From Chlorops oryzae (taxonomy: Eukaryota; Arthropoda; Insecta; Diptera; Chloropidae): DNA of 64,000 nt. Position numbers and translations under genes: made by a program. Below are positions 20,598 to 31,475 of the stretch, piece after piece. Under the pieces are notes generated by a model. The model was given only the letters and a program-made list of their open reading frames with translations, had not been told where the DNA came from and did not search any database. Every line of letters starts with the position of its first letter. Within the stretch, counting starts at the first letter, position 1. The stretch is taken from the NCBI GenBank assembly GCA_020466095.1, contig CM035808.1, forward strand, positions 49,780,538 to 49,844,537. The letters are read 5' to 3'.

Positions 20598-20935
20598 ATT
20601 TAATAGATATTTTCGATACAAGTGTCGAAATGAAGCTTTTTTTTGCACGAGTGGTAAATGTTGTAAAACGAGGCGCAGCCGAGTTTTACAATACCACGAG
20701 TATTGCACGCCTTGCCTTGTATTTTTTGAAATGCGTGCGTTTTGAAATTTATTATTGCACGCCTTGAAATTCATTCTTAAAAAACCATGTAGTATGCCAT
20801 GCTTTTTGTTTGTATAAACAATTTTTTATACTTTCTCAAAACTAGTGTCATAATATGCTTCATTATGATTTTAAAATCGACATCATAATAGGCCTATTAT
20901 GATGTCGAATTGCATAAAATTCATTTTATCTCTAA
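20598..20935 (-). repeat. Palindrome-bearing dispersed repeat, copy 1
   Basis: Inverted relative to the copy at about 34,420-34,955. Shared words include GATATTTTCGATACAAGTG, TTGTAAAACGAGGCGCAGCC, GCACGCCTTGCCTTG and a 30-bp perfect palindrome at 20,877-20,906 (CGACATCATAATAGG plus its complement). Similarity stops next to TAATAGATA on one side and beyond TTGCATAAAAT on the other, so these are approximate ends. It lies between the Harbinger-2 transposase start and that element's right terminus. The class is unknown. Confidence 0.65.
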
Positions 20936-21028
20936 AATACGTTTATGAATACAATTTTTGTTAAACAGCATTTTAGCTAAGTTTTAGAGTCGTTTTAAAT
21001 TTCTATGAATAAAACTGTTAAATTCTAA

Positions 21029-21658
21029 CGTTTTTAAACCAAAGCCAAATGCTTTAATTTATGAAATTAACCCTCTACACGCTTGGACTCGTTGCTTCGA
21101 GTTCGTCCTGCATCTTGCGTACAAACTTGAATTGAAAAAATGGCAAGTCCGTGGCAGTAAGGACAAAAAACTTGTTTCAGAAAATAAGAAAATCATACAG
21201 GATGAGTTTTGGCTTAAAATGGATCAGCATGTAGATAAACCAGTAAATGGCAGTGGGGCACGACTAATGATGGCAACACAGCCAGAAGAGCGTTTAGTCG
21301 TACGGATTGCTTGGCAATGATCACAGGAATAAATATAAATTTTTTAGAGCATTTACACACAAATTTAATAGCTCTTTCGGCTGAGTTCGAGCTTGATGCT
21401 GAAAGATTACGGGCATATTGCAATGAAACCGCTCAAATATTTTTTAGTCATTATGAATGGTACTGTATGTCAGCGACTTTGCATAAAATATTAGCCCATT
21501 CTTCTGAAATAGTAGAAGCTTCACTTGTTCCGCTTGGTTTTCTAGGAGAAAATGCTTCAGAGGCACGAAACAAATTTTATAAAAAAGATAGCACTGGACA
21601 TGCAAGAAAAGATAATAGCCCAAGCGACACAGATATCAAATTTGGAGAGTATTCTTAG
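21029..21658 (+). pseudogene. Transib/RAG1-like transposase relic, C-terminal part (piece 3 of 3)
   Basis: Third piece of the gene. Collapsing the TAA duplication gives DLQS followed by NVFKPKPNALIYE without a frame break. Then come NPLHAWTRCFEFVLHLAYKL, KKWQVRGSKDKK, a degraded GSGTTNDGN-like segment (NGSGARLMM) and, after a shift near 21,311, ATLHKILAHSSEIVEASLVP and GENASEARNKFYKK. The last motif aligns with the RAG1 stretch containing catalytic Glu 962 (FHKTLAHVPEII and SEGNESGNKLFRR), which is the best single argument for Transib/RAG1 ancestry. The reading breaks off near 21,658 in CTTTGAA-rich repeats. Confidence 0.82.
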
Positions 21659-21896
21659 ACATAAGACTCTTTGAATACTCTTTAGAAGGTCTTTGAAAAA
21701 CTTATTGTCTTTGAAAACTCTCTGAAAAGTATAATAAAAACTTTAAAAAATATCTTGTCTCAAAAAACTCTTTCAAATGTCTTTAGAATACTTCAAAAAT
21801 CGGATGTCTTAGAAAGCTCTCAATAAACTCTTTGAACAGCGTCCGAAGACCGATTTCCGATAATGTTTTTTTTAACTCTTCGGAAACTCTCATATT

Positions 21897-22504
21897 AGTT
21901 TCGTAACGAGCTTCAACGAGATACATAACATATAGAACTATAGCTGCAACTTCGGCCAAAAGCTATTACGTGGTACACCACACTTTCTATTACGTGGTTC
22001 ACCACCACAATCGACTTATGGCGTGGTTCACCACAGTTGAACTTTTTCACCAAATCATGCCATAACGCGCCGAAATTTGGTCGAAGTTGCAGCTATAGTT
22101 CTATATGATACATAACATGGGACTTGTTCAGGCTCGGGCCGGGCTCATTATTGTGAAATTCCGCCATTTTGAATCAATACTGACGCCGGGCATATAAAAC
22201 GGGAAAAATTTCGAAAAACTGCCGAAGCGAGTGTCAAGGATGAATAGAAGTAATCAATGGCACTCTAATCGGACCAACTGAATAAAGTTAAAATACAAAA
22301 TATTGGATTCGACGGCGGTCTAACATCCCTGGAACCAGTACTCCGTCTAGAGACGGGGGGAGGGGACAACGCGTGCTGGAGTTGACTTTGTCATTAAATA
22401 CTGATAAGTGCTGACGATGGTCAAATAATCTAAGGAATACGTCTGGCTAATGAGGAACTTATGTGACCCGAGCCATTTTTCAAAGCCCAAAAAAAAAAAA
22501 AAAA
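21897..22504 (+). mobile_element. Poly(A)-tailed retroposon fragment (5'-truncated), with nested MITE
   Basis: It ends in a 16-17 bp A-run at about 22,488-22,504 and is flanked by GAAACTCTCATATT (21,883-21,896) and GAAACTCTCGTATT (22,505-22,518). This is a 14-bp duplication with one mismatch, typical of target-primed retroposition. About 430 bp remain once the internal 179-bp MITE is removed. No protein is readable, so it is probably a 3' UTR fragment of a non-LTR element. Confidence 0.65.
21929..22107. mobile_element. 179-bp MITE, CATATAG family, 8-bp duplication
   Basis: Near-perfect terminal inverted repeats of about 28 bp starting CATATAGAACTATAGCTGC, with ATACATAA on both sides (21,921-21,928 and 22,108-22,115). 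The interior repeats the word TACGTGGTNCACCAC. The outer CATATAG.ACTATAG motif is shared with elements at 36,093, 48,469, 51,393 and 52,838. Confidence 0.9.
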
Positions 22505-23668
22505 GAAACTCTCGTATTGGTATTTCAAAGAGGTAACACATTCATATTTAGAAAACTCTTCAAAACACATTTTAAAGAGCTTTGTGAGAGTAGGCCTCTA
22601 TATTCCTGTTTATAAAGACCTTTCAGAGATTTCCAGTGACGTCACGTCTTTGGAAACTCTTACAAAGAACTTATTGAGAGGGAATAGTGAGTCATTACAT
22701 TTTATTGCTTGTTTTTGACATTTTTATCATTTACGCAGGGTTGAAATTAACAAGTGAGAACAGAAATAACAAAAGCAAAATAAAAATGCAACTCTTTCCA
22801 GGGGTGTTATTTAGATTGAAACCAAAAATCCTGATGCAGCTCTTTTATCTGCTCATTATTGAAACGTTTAATTCTTCAGAAGGTCTTCAAAAGACATTTG
22901 GAAATCCGCCATATTTTTGGGTCTAAGTTGCATGTTGTTTATTTTTAAACAATCAACCAAAACTTTTTTTATGCTTTATAAAAATGTTGATTTCAAATTA
23001 AAAAGGGAAAATGCCTGAAATAAGTTTGCTGTTATTACAGAATAAAATTTAAAAGAAACGGAAAGAAAATTTAAACAATAACGATTTTTAAACTTAAAAA
23101 TTTTTACAAAACATTTATATTTTAAAGGCGCGTGAAAATTTAGTGGGGTAAAATATATCATATTGCCGATGAACTGATCTCCGTTTTCATTTTTATGTTC
23201 AAATAATCGAGATATTTCATTACAATTTTTCATATTTTTTTATTACATTATACTCTTCACACATGTCCTTTTGTGTTCAAAATATTTTGGAACTTTGAAT
23301 ATGTAGGACGTCTTTTGTGTTTCTTCTTGAAGAAAAAGAAATAGGATATATTTTATAAAACGTATGACTATATTTGCGTCCCTATCACGCACACTGACTG
23401 ATGATGACATAATAATTCAGTATTTCAAAGAACTCTTAAAGATGTTTTAAAGATCTTTTAAACTTTAAAATTTAAAGAGTTCTCAAAGACTTCCTAGAGA
23501 GAAAACTGATTTTTTTAAAAGTCTCTAAAAACTCTCATAAGGCCCCTAAGCCCCGCCTTTTTGCGTCCTTTAAGTCTTTAGAAGGTCTTCAAGAGCGCTC
23601 AAAGAGCTTTTCTGAGAGCATTAGCTCTCAATAATTTGTCACTGAGCGCTCTTGAACACCGTTTAAAG

Positions 23669-23939
23669 CAGGGGTCGGCACGCTAGGAACAATTTTTGCG
23701 ACAGCCACTCACACGTATTGCTTACGCTCTTGTCTCAGTTTGACGGGATCAGCCGAACATGCAACATCGAGAGCGGGTATGCGGAAATTTATAGCTTTTT
23801 CCGTCAGATTCAGCTCTTTTATGCTACTTCTAGCTTTTATTTTTAGCTAGTTTCAGCATTTTTTAGTTTATTTTCGGCTATTTTTAGTAGCCGCTCTGCT
23901 CTCACTCACACAATTACACACCCATTTTGCCGACCCCTG
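23669..23939. mobile_element. hAT-type MITE (271 bp)
   Basis: Terminal inverted repeat CAGGGGTCGGCA/TGCCGACCCCTG, with GTTTAAAG duplicated at 23,661-23,668 and 23,940-23,947. An 8-bp duplication plus CAGGG termini fits hAT. The interior repeats TTTTAGCT-like words and is non-coding. Confidence 0.92.
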
Positions 23940-24061
23940 GTTTAAAGACAAGTTGTGTCGCTTGGGAGGATACATAATATGCTTGATATACATATATCAC
24001 AGAGCGATGGATAGTTCTGATTCATACATATCGAGTATATGTTAAGTGAGTGAGAAAATAA

Positions 24062-24289
24062 CTCAAAAAACTGAAATTTCCAAGAGCAGTAATTGCACTT
24101 TTCAAAAATCCCGAAACTACGCCACTGCCTTCTACTTCCCAACAAGCTGGTGAAACTGACTGTGACTCCGATAATTTCGACGGCGATTCTTTTGATAGCA
24201 CCGATTCGATATTTAATTCAATGGAGTTACAAGCAGATGATGATGACCTAACTGAGGATGGTGATATTTGTGATGATGTTAATATATAA
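24062..24289 (+). pseudogene. Acidic C-terminal open-frame fragment, family unknown
   Basis: 75 codons open from a TAA at 24,059 to TAA at 24,287, without an upstream ATG. The peptide starts LKKLKFPRAVIALFKNPE, is Ser/Thr/Pro-rich in the middle and ends in an acidic tail (LQADDDDLTEDGDICDDVNI). The amino-acid bias and absence of stops suggest the end of a real protein, perhaps a transposase tail, but I do not recognise it. The opposite-strand frame of 106 codons is its shadow. Confidence 0.3.
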
Positions 24290-25285
24290 AGCTTTGAAAA
24301 ATCCCCCTTAATAGGGGCGCCCCAAATGCAAATAGGGGGCATGGGTCACTAATTTTTTTTTTTTTTTTTTGTGTTTGCAGTAGTACTTTGCGTACCAATT
24401 TTGGTTAAGCTAGCTCAACTCTAAATTTGCCGCGACTTTGCGTTTTGGTCCCATAATTAATTGGTCGAAATTTCAACTCCACCTCAAAGGCACCAAAAAA
24501 ATCGGGAAATTTTTTTGAAAGCATAAAATCGTTTAAAAGTATCCTTATAACGCGTCCTATGAAAGATTTCAATTTTATAAGAAAATAAAAATGGCGTGCT
24601 CCATGGGACCAAATATTGAGGATTAGGGGTATGAAAAATAGATTTTGGCCGATTCTCAGACCTACCAAATATGCATAGAAAAAGTCATAAGAATCGGTCG
24701 AGCTGTTTATGAGGAGTTAGTGTGTAGCACTGTGACCCGAGAATTTTATATACGTGAAATGAAATAATTTTTGTTTTTATTTGACAACTTCAAAGCTCAC
24801 AAAAGGTCTTTTAAATGTTATAAAGCTTTTATTAATAATGGAAACCGTATTATTCCGAAGATAATCTCTCCTTTAATTTGATCAATTAATAAACCTTGTG
24901 CAATCGCCGACCTTTTTCTTCTTAAGGTTCCATTTCCATTTTTAACCATTGTTCTGGCAAAATGCTTCTTTCACTGTTTTCATCTTTTCGATTGCTTGTT
25001 TTCTAGAGGGGATTCTTTCCCTATCTTGAACAAAGAAGCGAGCCTTTCTGCTGATCCAATGCTTTGTTGCTGGTTGTGTTAATTAAGATAATTAACCAAA
25101 TTACTTTCGTCAATTAACTGAGACGAAAGCCTTTTAATTTCTGCTTTTAAGCGAATTTTTACATTGCTTTCAGTAAAAATATAGTTTTAATGAATGCTTT
25201 TATCTTTTATTGCCTGGATTTATTGCGTCATAGAGAAGTCAGCTATCACGTTTGAAAAGAACAACTTTGTCGAACGAATACTTAT
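24290..25285. other. Unannotated sequence with a T-run
   Basis: Contains a T-tract of about 17-20 nt at 24,352-24,371. Nothing else is supported. Confidence 0.4.
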
Positions 25286-26602
25286 TATACCCAGCGTAAG
25301 CGGGGTATATTAGTTTTGTGCGAATCTTGTAACAGGGAGAACTAAGCTCCGGAGATATAGACATATATATATAGAAATGATCAGGATCAAAAACTGAATC
25401 GATTTAGACATGTCCGTCTGTCCGTCCGTCCGTCCGTCCGTCTGTCCGTCTGTCCGTCTGTCCGTCCGTCCGTGGTCGGATCTCCTCCGAAACGGCTAGA
25501 CCAATCAAGTCGAAATTTGGCACACAGGTATATCGGGATCCGAGTATGATCCTAAGTAAAAATGGGAGACATCCGCCCACTGCCACGCCCACAAATGAAT
25601 ATAATGTGTTTTCAGTAAAATGCGTGTAACTTGCGAACCACTCAACACATTCCATTGATATTTGATGTACTGGTAAAATACAAAAAGGCACATATCCTGA
25701 AAAAAAATGGACGCCGCCCTCCGTGAGCCACGCCCACAAATAAGCCCACAAATAAGAGCTTATCGTAACTTGTGAAGTAAAAGGCGTAGAAGGTTCAAAT
25801 TTGCAACATAGGTTGACCAAGGCGAATGAAAGGTATAGGAAAAAAATTTATATGGCCCGCCCACTTCCACGCCCACAAATGGAGATTTTTCGTAACTTCT
25901 GAATTAATAGGCGTAGACGCTTCAAATTCGTAACATAGGTTGACCAAGGCAAACGAAAGGTGTAGGGAAAAAATTTAACTGGCCCGCCCACTGCCACGCC
26001 CACAAATGAAGATTTTTCGTAACTTCCGAAGTAAAAGGCGTAGAAGCTTCGAATTCGCAACATAGGTTCACCAAGGCGAATGCAAGGTGTAGGTAAAAAT
26101 TTTATGTGGCCCGCCCACTTCCACGCCCACAAATGAAGATTTTTCGTAACTTCCAAAGTAAAAGGCGTAGAAGCTTCGAATTCGCAACATAGGTTCACCA
26201 AGGCAAATGAAAGTTGTAGGTAAAAATTTTATGTGGCCCGCCCACTGCCACGCCCACAAATGAAGATTTTTCGTAACTTCCGAAGTAAAAGGCGTAGAAG
26301 CTTCAAATTCGCAACATAGGTTGACCAAGGCGAATGAAAGGTGTAGGTAAACATTTTATGTGGCCCGCCCACTGCCACGCCCACAAATGAAAATTTTTCG
26401 TAACTTCCGAAGTAAAAGGCGTAGAAGCTTCAAATTCGCAACATAGGTTCACCAAGGCGAATGAAGGGTGTACGGAAATAATTTATGTGGCCCTCCCACT
26501 GCCACGCCCACAAATAGAGAAGAAAAACATAGTGCACTCATAATGTCGGGACGCTGGGTATTTCAAAGTCGGGCTTGACCGACTTTAGCTTTCTTACTTG
26601 TT
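25286..26602 (+). mobile_element. DINE-1/INE-1-like Helentron element, copy D (long array)
   Basis: Complete: the 5' TATACCCAGCGTAAGCGG, the TGTCCGTC microsatellite at 25,411-25,470, then about six tandem units of 126-128 bp each with GCCCGCCCACTGCCACGCCC, and the 3' CTTTAGCTTTCTTACTTG. It has the longest array of the copies in this window. Confidence 0.85.
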
Positions 26603-27140
26603 AAATATTATAAAACTTAAATAAATCACAATGTATAAGCATTAGGGTGGATGCCAAATGTATGAAAAAATGAAGTTTGTCCAATATTGTCTGCCAGAGG
26701 CTCAAAAGTTTGGTAGGTATTTATCAAAAACTTGCGTGTGTAAAATTTGATGAATATTAAGCAAAGTATAGAGGTGGCGCAATGGTCTCAAAGTTAGAAG
26801 ATAAGTATTTTTAAATATTTAAATAGCCATATCTTAACAACTACTATTCCTAGCTATGTGCAATGTTCCAAACATCTTATTAGTTTTCAAAGCTGCGTCT
26901 TTCTTCTTAAGGTCACAAAATCTATCGCTACACACAAAAAAAATTTCTCTAACAAAAACTAGTTTGTAAAAGAAAAATGTTTTCTACATTTTATGGGTAA
27001 ATATTACCTCTGACAGAAAAAACATCCATTACACTGGTCTGAAATGAAATCCTCCTTTTGAGTTTGAGTAAGGTGTATGTTTGAAATTTGCTTAATTGTT
27101 CCATTAGAGCTCATTTTTCTCAAATGTGGTTCAAGCTTTT
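26603..27140. other. Unannotated spacer between two DINE-1-like copies
   Basis: AT-rich, with no open frame or terminal repeats I can support. Confidence 0.4.
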
Positions 27141-27811
27141 TATACCCAGCGTAAGCGGGGTATATTAGTTTTGTGCGAATCTTGTAACAGGGAGAACTAA
27201 GCTCCGGAGATATAGACATATATATATAGAAATGATCAGGATCAAAAACTGAATCGATTTAGACATGTCCGTCTGTCCGTCCGTCCGTCCGTCTGTCCGT
27301 CTGTCCGTCCGTCCGTGGTCGGATCTCCTCCGAAACGGCTGGACCAATCAAGTCGAAATTTGGCACACAGGTATATCGGGATCCGAGTATGATCCTAAGA
27401 AAAAAGTGGGAGACATCCGCCCACTGCCACGCCCACAAATAAATATAATGTGTTTTCAGTAAAATGCTTGTAACTTGCGAACCACTCAACACAATCCATT
27501 GATATTTGGTGTACTGGTAAACTACGAAAAGGGACATATCCTGGCAAAAAATGGACGCTGCCCTCCGTGAGCCACGCCCACAAATAAGCCCACAAATAAG
27601 GGCTTATCGTAACTTGTGAAGTAAAAGGCGTAGAAGGTTCAAATTCGCAACATAGGTTGACCAAGGCGAATGAAGGGTGTAGGGAAATAATTTATTTTGC
27701 CCTCCCACTGCCACGCCCACAAATAGAGAAGAAAAACATAGTGCACTCATAATGTCGGGACGCTGGGTATTTCAAAGTCGGGCTTGACCGACTTTAGCTT
27801 TCTTACTTGTT
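27141..27811 (+). mobile_element. DINE-1/INE-1-like element, copy E (short array)
   Basis: Same termini and microsatellite as copy D, but the tandem array is reduced to about one unit: the element passes directly from the TAACTTGTGAAGTAAAAGG unit to the CCCTCCCACTGCCACGCCC end module. Complete at 671 bp. Confidence 0.85.
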
Positions 27812-27905
27812 TAAAATTGTAAAAACTTTTGAATTTTTTAAACATCATTTTTCGATATTAAGGGTGTTCACAAAGGCTATATTAACAGTGTCTTAATATT
27901 GCCAC

Positions 27906-28408
27906 CAGGCGCGGAAACTATGGGGGGCAAGGCACTTTTTCCCTTGCAAAATTTTTATTGGAGGGTCCATGCCCCCCAATATTTCGGCAACTGGAAAAAA
28001 TATTTCAAAATTTTTTTGAAAATTGAAAATTCTAGAATATCACACGTTTTTTCTGCAATCCCCATAATTCATCTCCGTAATCTTTCATATTTCTTAACTA
28101 ATATACTACAATTTTGATGCAATGAATATAGATTTGAACGAGATAGCGAATAAATCCATTGAACGTTGCCAAATTAGACGAAAAACATTTACATTGTTGT
28201 AATGTAATTTAACATAAATATTTGAACAAAGTGCGTTTTTTTTATATTTTTACATTAAACTCTTATTTGTATACAATCAAAATGTGGTTCAGTGGTTTTC
28301 CCTACGTTTAATAATCACTCTACCCTCTTTCTTCACGGTATAAAATTTTTTTTTTTCGCTGTATAAAATTTGTTTTCCCCCAATATTTTTTGGAGCTTGC
28401 CGCCCCTG
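27906..28408. mobile_element. hAT-type MITE (503 bp)
   Basis: Termini CAGGCGCGG and CCGCCCCTG are imperfectly inverted (compare CAGGGGCGGCAAGC), flanked by ATTGCCAC at 27,898-27,905 and 28,409-28,416. Non-coding. A word resembling the end of the small MITE at 55,773 (AGGGTGTTCACAAAGG) lies just outside at 27,861. Confidence 0.8.
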
Positions 28409-28416
28409 ATTGCCAC

Positions 28417-29022
28417 CGTCTTAATTTAATACTTTAATACGATTGAGAAAATTTATTGTTGTTGTTTTATATACAAAATCAATTTAAAACGGTGTGGCAA
28501 AATAAAGAGTCTAGGTATCTAAAGAGCGTGTCAGTTTCTAATGACAATTTTGAAATTTTTGGAAACCAATCGACAAATTCAAAAGCCCACTTTTGTTTTG
28601 GAATTTAACAAACAAACAATTGCTATTTTATGCGGCCGTTCTGATGAAGGGTTGCTCACACACATTATATCAAAAATATTTTTAAAATCTTTTAAAAAAA
28701 ATGATGTAAAATGGTGCTCTAAATCATAAAATTGAAAAAGTTTTATAAAATTTTCATTTTTTTTTAGTTTAAATGAAAATAACTCAACCATAAACAACCT
28801 CTCTTTTTCAATTTCTATATCTTAAATGGCAGGCAAATCAATTATGTGCAGAACATTTCAAATATCAGACCTGTATCACAAGCCTTTGCCACGATTTCAA
28901 GGTTTTTCCAAAACAACTCAATTCGGATTTTTGTATACATCACAAAACATAACTTTGAATTGAAAAATCCACTTGTTTTTCATTTCGAATAGCAAAAATG
29001 ACAACATTGATTTACATTTTTG
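28417..29022. other. Unannotated AT-rich sequence
   Basis: Short overlapping frames on both strands at 28,541-28,797 have no recognisable features. Nothing else is seen. Confidence 0.4.
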
Positions 29023-29253
29023 GGTCAGGGAAAAATAAATTTCGGATTAAAATGTGCTTAATTCCATAGGTCATTATGTGGACCGTTTACTTGAAAAGTA
29101 AACTGCGACGACCTTAAAATGGGTGAACTTAACACGAATCCAAAACCTAAATACACCCACGTCCTTTAATTCTCCCTCAAAGCCGTTTAGAACTGGCATT
29201 CGAAAAGGGTTAAATTTCCCTAACATATAAGAAGTTGAAAGACGTATTATAGC

Positions 29254-29959
29254 CAGTGTTGTAATGAACCTAGGTACCGTACATAGGTAAATTTTTCGGT
29301 ACCGTGTACCTGTGCCTGGGTTCTTTTAAAATTGCTACCTAGTACCTGTACCTTTGTACCTTTTTAAGCAAAAAAGTTACTAAAAAGTTACTACCGCATA
29401 CAGCGCATTTCCGTCTCTTATGGAGTTTGCACTAAAGGCCTGTTTCGAGCAGGCGCTAAATTTTTTTGTAAAATTTCACGCGTAAATCTTGGCTGTGTTT
29501 TGTTTTAATTGCTAACAGAAAAGAACAAAATTTAAAAAATAAAATTACAATTAAATTAAAAAAAAAAACTCATGAAATTGGATAAATAAGAGCGAAAAAC
29601 CATTTAGCTAACTGTTTGCAATTAAAGCTTGATAAATAGTTTTCCGATAAATAGTGTGCTCACTCACTGATTTTAAGTTATTAACTGAAATTTTTATTTA
29701 ATTTAAAACTTTAAAGGATTGAATAAAGAATAATTGTTGAACAAAAAATCTAATTTTTTTTTTTGTAATTTTGCCAAAACTACATATTTGTAAATAATTT
29801 GCGAATTCAAACTAAGTTGATATTAGAAAGTACCTTTTTGTACCTGTACCTATACCTAGGTACTTTTCTTTTTGTGTACTTGTACCTGGAACTAGTTCTT
29901 TATTTTTGGAAGGAACTGTACCTGTACCTAGGTCCAAAAAAGGAACTATTGCAACACTG
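29254..29959. mobile_element. hAT-type MITE (706 bp), GGTAC-rich
   Basis: Termini CAGTGTTGTAAT and ATTGCAACACTG, with ATTATAGC (29,246-29,253) and TTTATAGC (29,960-29,967) outside, an 8-bp duplication with one change. Both ends are crowded with GTACCT/AGGTAC words (ACCTAGGTAC, GTACCTGTACC) in inverted orientation. Non-coding. Confidence 0.8.
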
Positions 29960-30095
29960 TTTATAGCCATATTTTTTGATGTGCTCAGAAGGATTCTGAG
30001 ATCGAAATTTACCCACAAACCTATGTTCTTACCTCGGATAAATAAAAAGAAGAATATAAAAATTTTCAATTTTATTATTCAGTAACCACCTAAAA

Positions 30096-30333
30096 GTGCC
30101 TCTGGGATAGCATAGGGATGCGTGCTGTGCTCTGGATCCCAGAGTCCGAGGTTCGATTCCCGGCACAGGCGAAACGGAGTGTAATGTTCCAAGCCTAGCA
30201 CTGATTTTTCAAAAATCACATGTTATGGGCACACTACATAAAAAGACATACACTCACACAAACACAAGAAAACACCCCCGTGGTATCACAATGGGCCGAA
30301 ATCCGGCCTAAGTGGCGTCCACTTCGACCAACC
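30096..30333 (+). mobile_element. tRNA-derived SINE (238 bp)
   Basis: A tRNA-like head with an A-box-like TAGCATAGGGATG and a B box GGTTCGATTCCCG. The GTGCC at the 5' end can pair with GGCAC after the B box, as an acceptor stem would. A tRNA-unrelated body follows, ending in a CCAACCAACC tail. The duplication AACCACCTAAAA flanks it (30,084-30,095 and 30,334-30,345). Pol III transcription from the internal boxes is expected. Confidence 0.85.
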
Positions 30334-30843
30334 AACCACCTAAAAAAGCATTTGGCTTTATTTAATCTCAAATAAAAAGCATTCATTTAATCGAATTAAC
30401 ACTTTTTAAATGCGGCTGAGTATTACACGGCAAAATGTAAATAGATTTTTAAATCAACTAAAATGCAAGCTTTTTAATATCTCGAAATAGAAAAATGGAG
30501 TTACACCCCTTTCAAAGTAAACGGTCCACATAATGACCAAAAACTGTGCGCGCAGCAGTAAACATGATGAGCTATGGAATAAAGCACATTTTAATCCGAA
30601 CTTTATTTTTTCCTGACCCAATATTTCAAATCAATCGGCCCGTGGGCGTTAAGTCCATGACCGTTATGTCAAGGCACCCCTCTCTTAGCTTCCAACGTCG
30701 CACAGTGCTTCGACCCATAGACAAAAATTAAAAAACAAAATTGTTTTAATATATTGATGAAATATATATTTTCGGAAAGATAATAAAACAACTAATATAA
30801 TTATAGAAAAATATTTATGGTTTGATTCTTTTGATCACCACTA

Positions 30844-31475
30844 CACCATTTTCAACTGTAAATGAGAAAATAGCAACTGAAATTGAGATTTTGCATTTGA
30901 AAATGAGGAAAACACAATTGATAATAAGTTATTCCATTTCAATATGAGAATAGTGCAATTGAAAATGAGATATTCTATATGAAATTGAGATTTTTTAAAT
31001 GAAATTGAGATTTTGAATACGAAATTGAGAAAAGATCAAATGAAATTGAGAATTTCTATTTGAATTTGGGAAGAGATCATTTGAAAATAAGATTTTTCAT
31101 TTCAATTCGAGAAAAGAACAAATGAAAATGAGATTTTCCATTTCAAATTGCGATTTTACATTTGAAAATGAGAACAAAACATTTAAAAATGAGATTTTCC
31201 ATTTAAAATTGAGAAAAGAAAAGATGAAAATGGGAAAACAACATTTGGAATTGAGTTTTCTATTTCATATTGAGAAAATAGCAATTAAAAATGAGATTGT
31301 CCATTTAATATTGGGATTTTCTAATTAAAATTGAGAAAAGAGCAATTGATATTTAGAATTGATATTTGAAAATGGGAAAAAAACAAATGATATTGAGAAC
31401 AAATTAATTGAAAATGAGAAAAAAAATCAAATGATATGGAGAACAAAATAATTGAAAATGAGAAAAATTGATGCA
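30844..31475. repeat. Left subterminal short-repeat array
   Basis: About 630 bp composed of loosely repeated units of roughly 25-30 bp, alternating words such as GAAATTGAGA, GAAAATGAGATTTTCC and GAGAAAAGAACAAATG. No unit is exact and no frame is conserved. The mirror image lies at 33,525-34,250. Confidence 0.85.

Larger units (their letters stand above)
18465..21025. mobile_element. PIF/Harbinger element 2 (left end lost), fused to element 1
   Basis: A different Harbinger unit. A Myb/SANT-like protein gene (+) and a transposase gene (-) face each other. The left region with AAAATGCTGCTAAAAAACTG (from about 18,520) and the right region read in complement (AAAATGCTGTTTAACAAAAA near 20,970) are imperfect inverted terminal sequence. 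The right terminus lies at 21,025, next to TAA 21,026-21,028. The left outermost bases are missing where it meets element 1. A palindrome-bearing repeat is inserted at 20,598-20,935. Confidence 0.7.
21660..23668. repeat. CTTTGAAA/AAAGAG-rich low-complexity region
   Basis: Stretches 21,660-21,880, 22,540-22,680 and 23,420-23,660 are built of loosely repeated words such as ACTCTTTGAA, GTCTTTGAAAA, TTTAAAGAGCTTT and TCTCTAAAAACTC. There is no fixed period and no protein. It looks like a degenerate tandem family, or AT-rich element DNA that has amplified a short word. The parts 22,690-22,930 and 22,980-23,410 hold no recognised feature. Confidence 0.45.
29023..30625. repeat. Foldback-like element carrying two nested insertions
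   Basis: The segment 29,023-29,095 (GGGTCAGGGAAAAATAAAT, GGATTAAAATGTGCTTAATT, GTCATTATGTGGACCGTTTA) recurs inverted at about 30,515-30,625. The arms are about 75-110 bp with one extra 37-bp piece on the right. Between them sit a hAT-type MITE and a SINE. The outer ends near TTGATTT are approximate. Confidence 0.6.
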
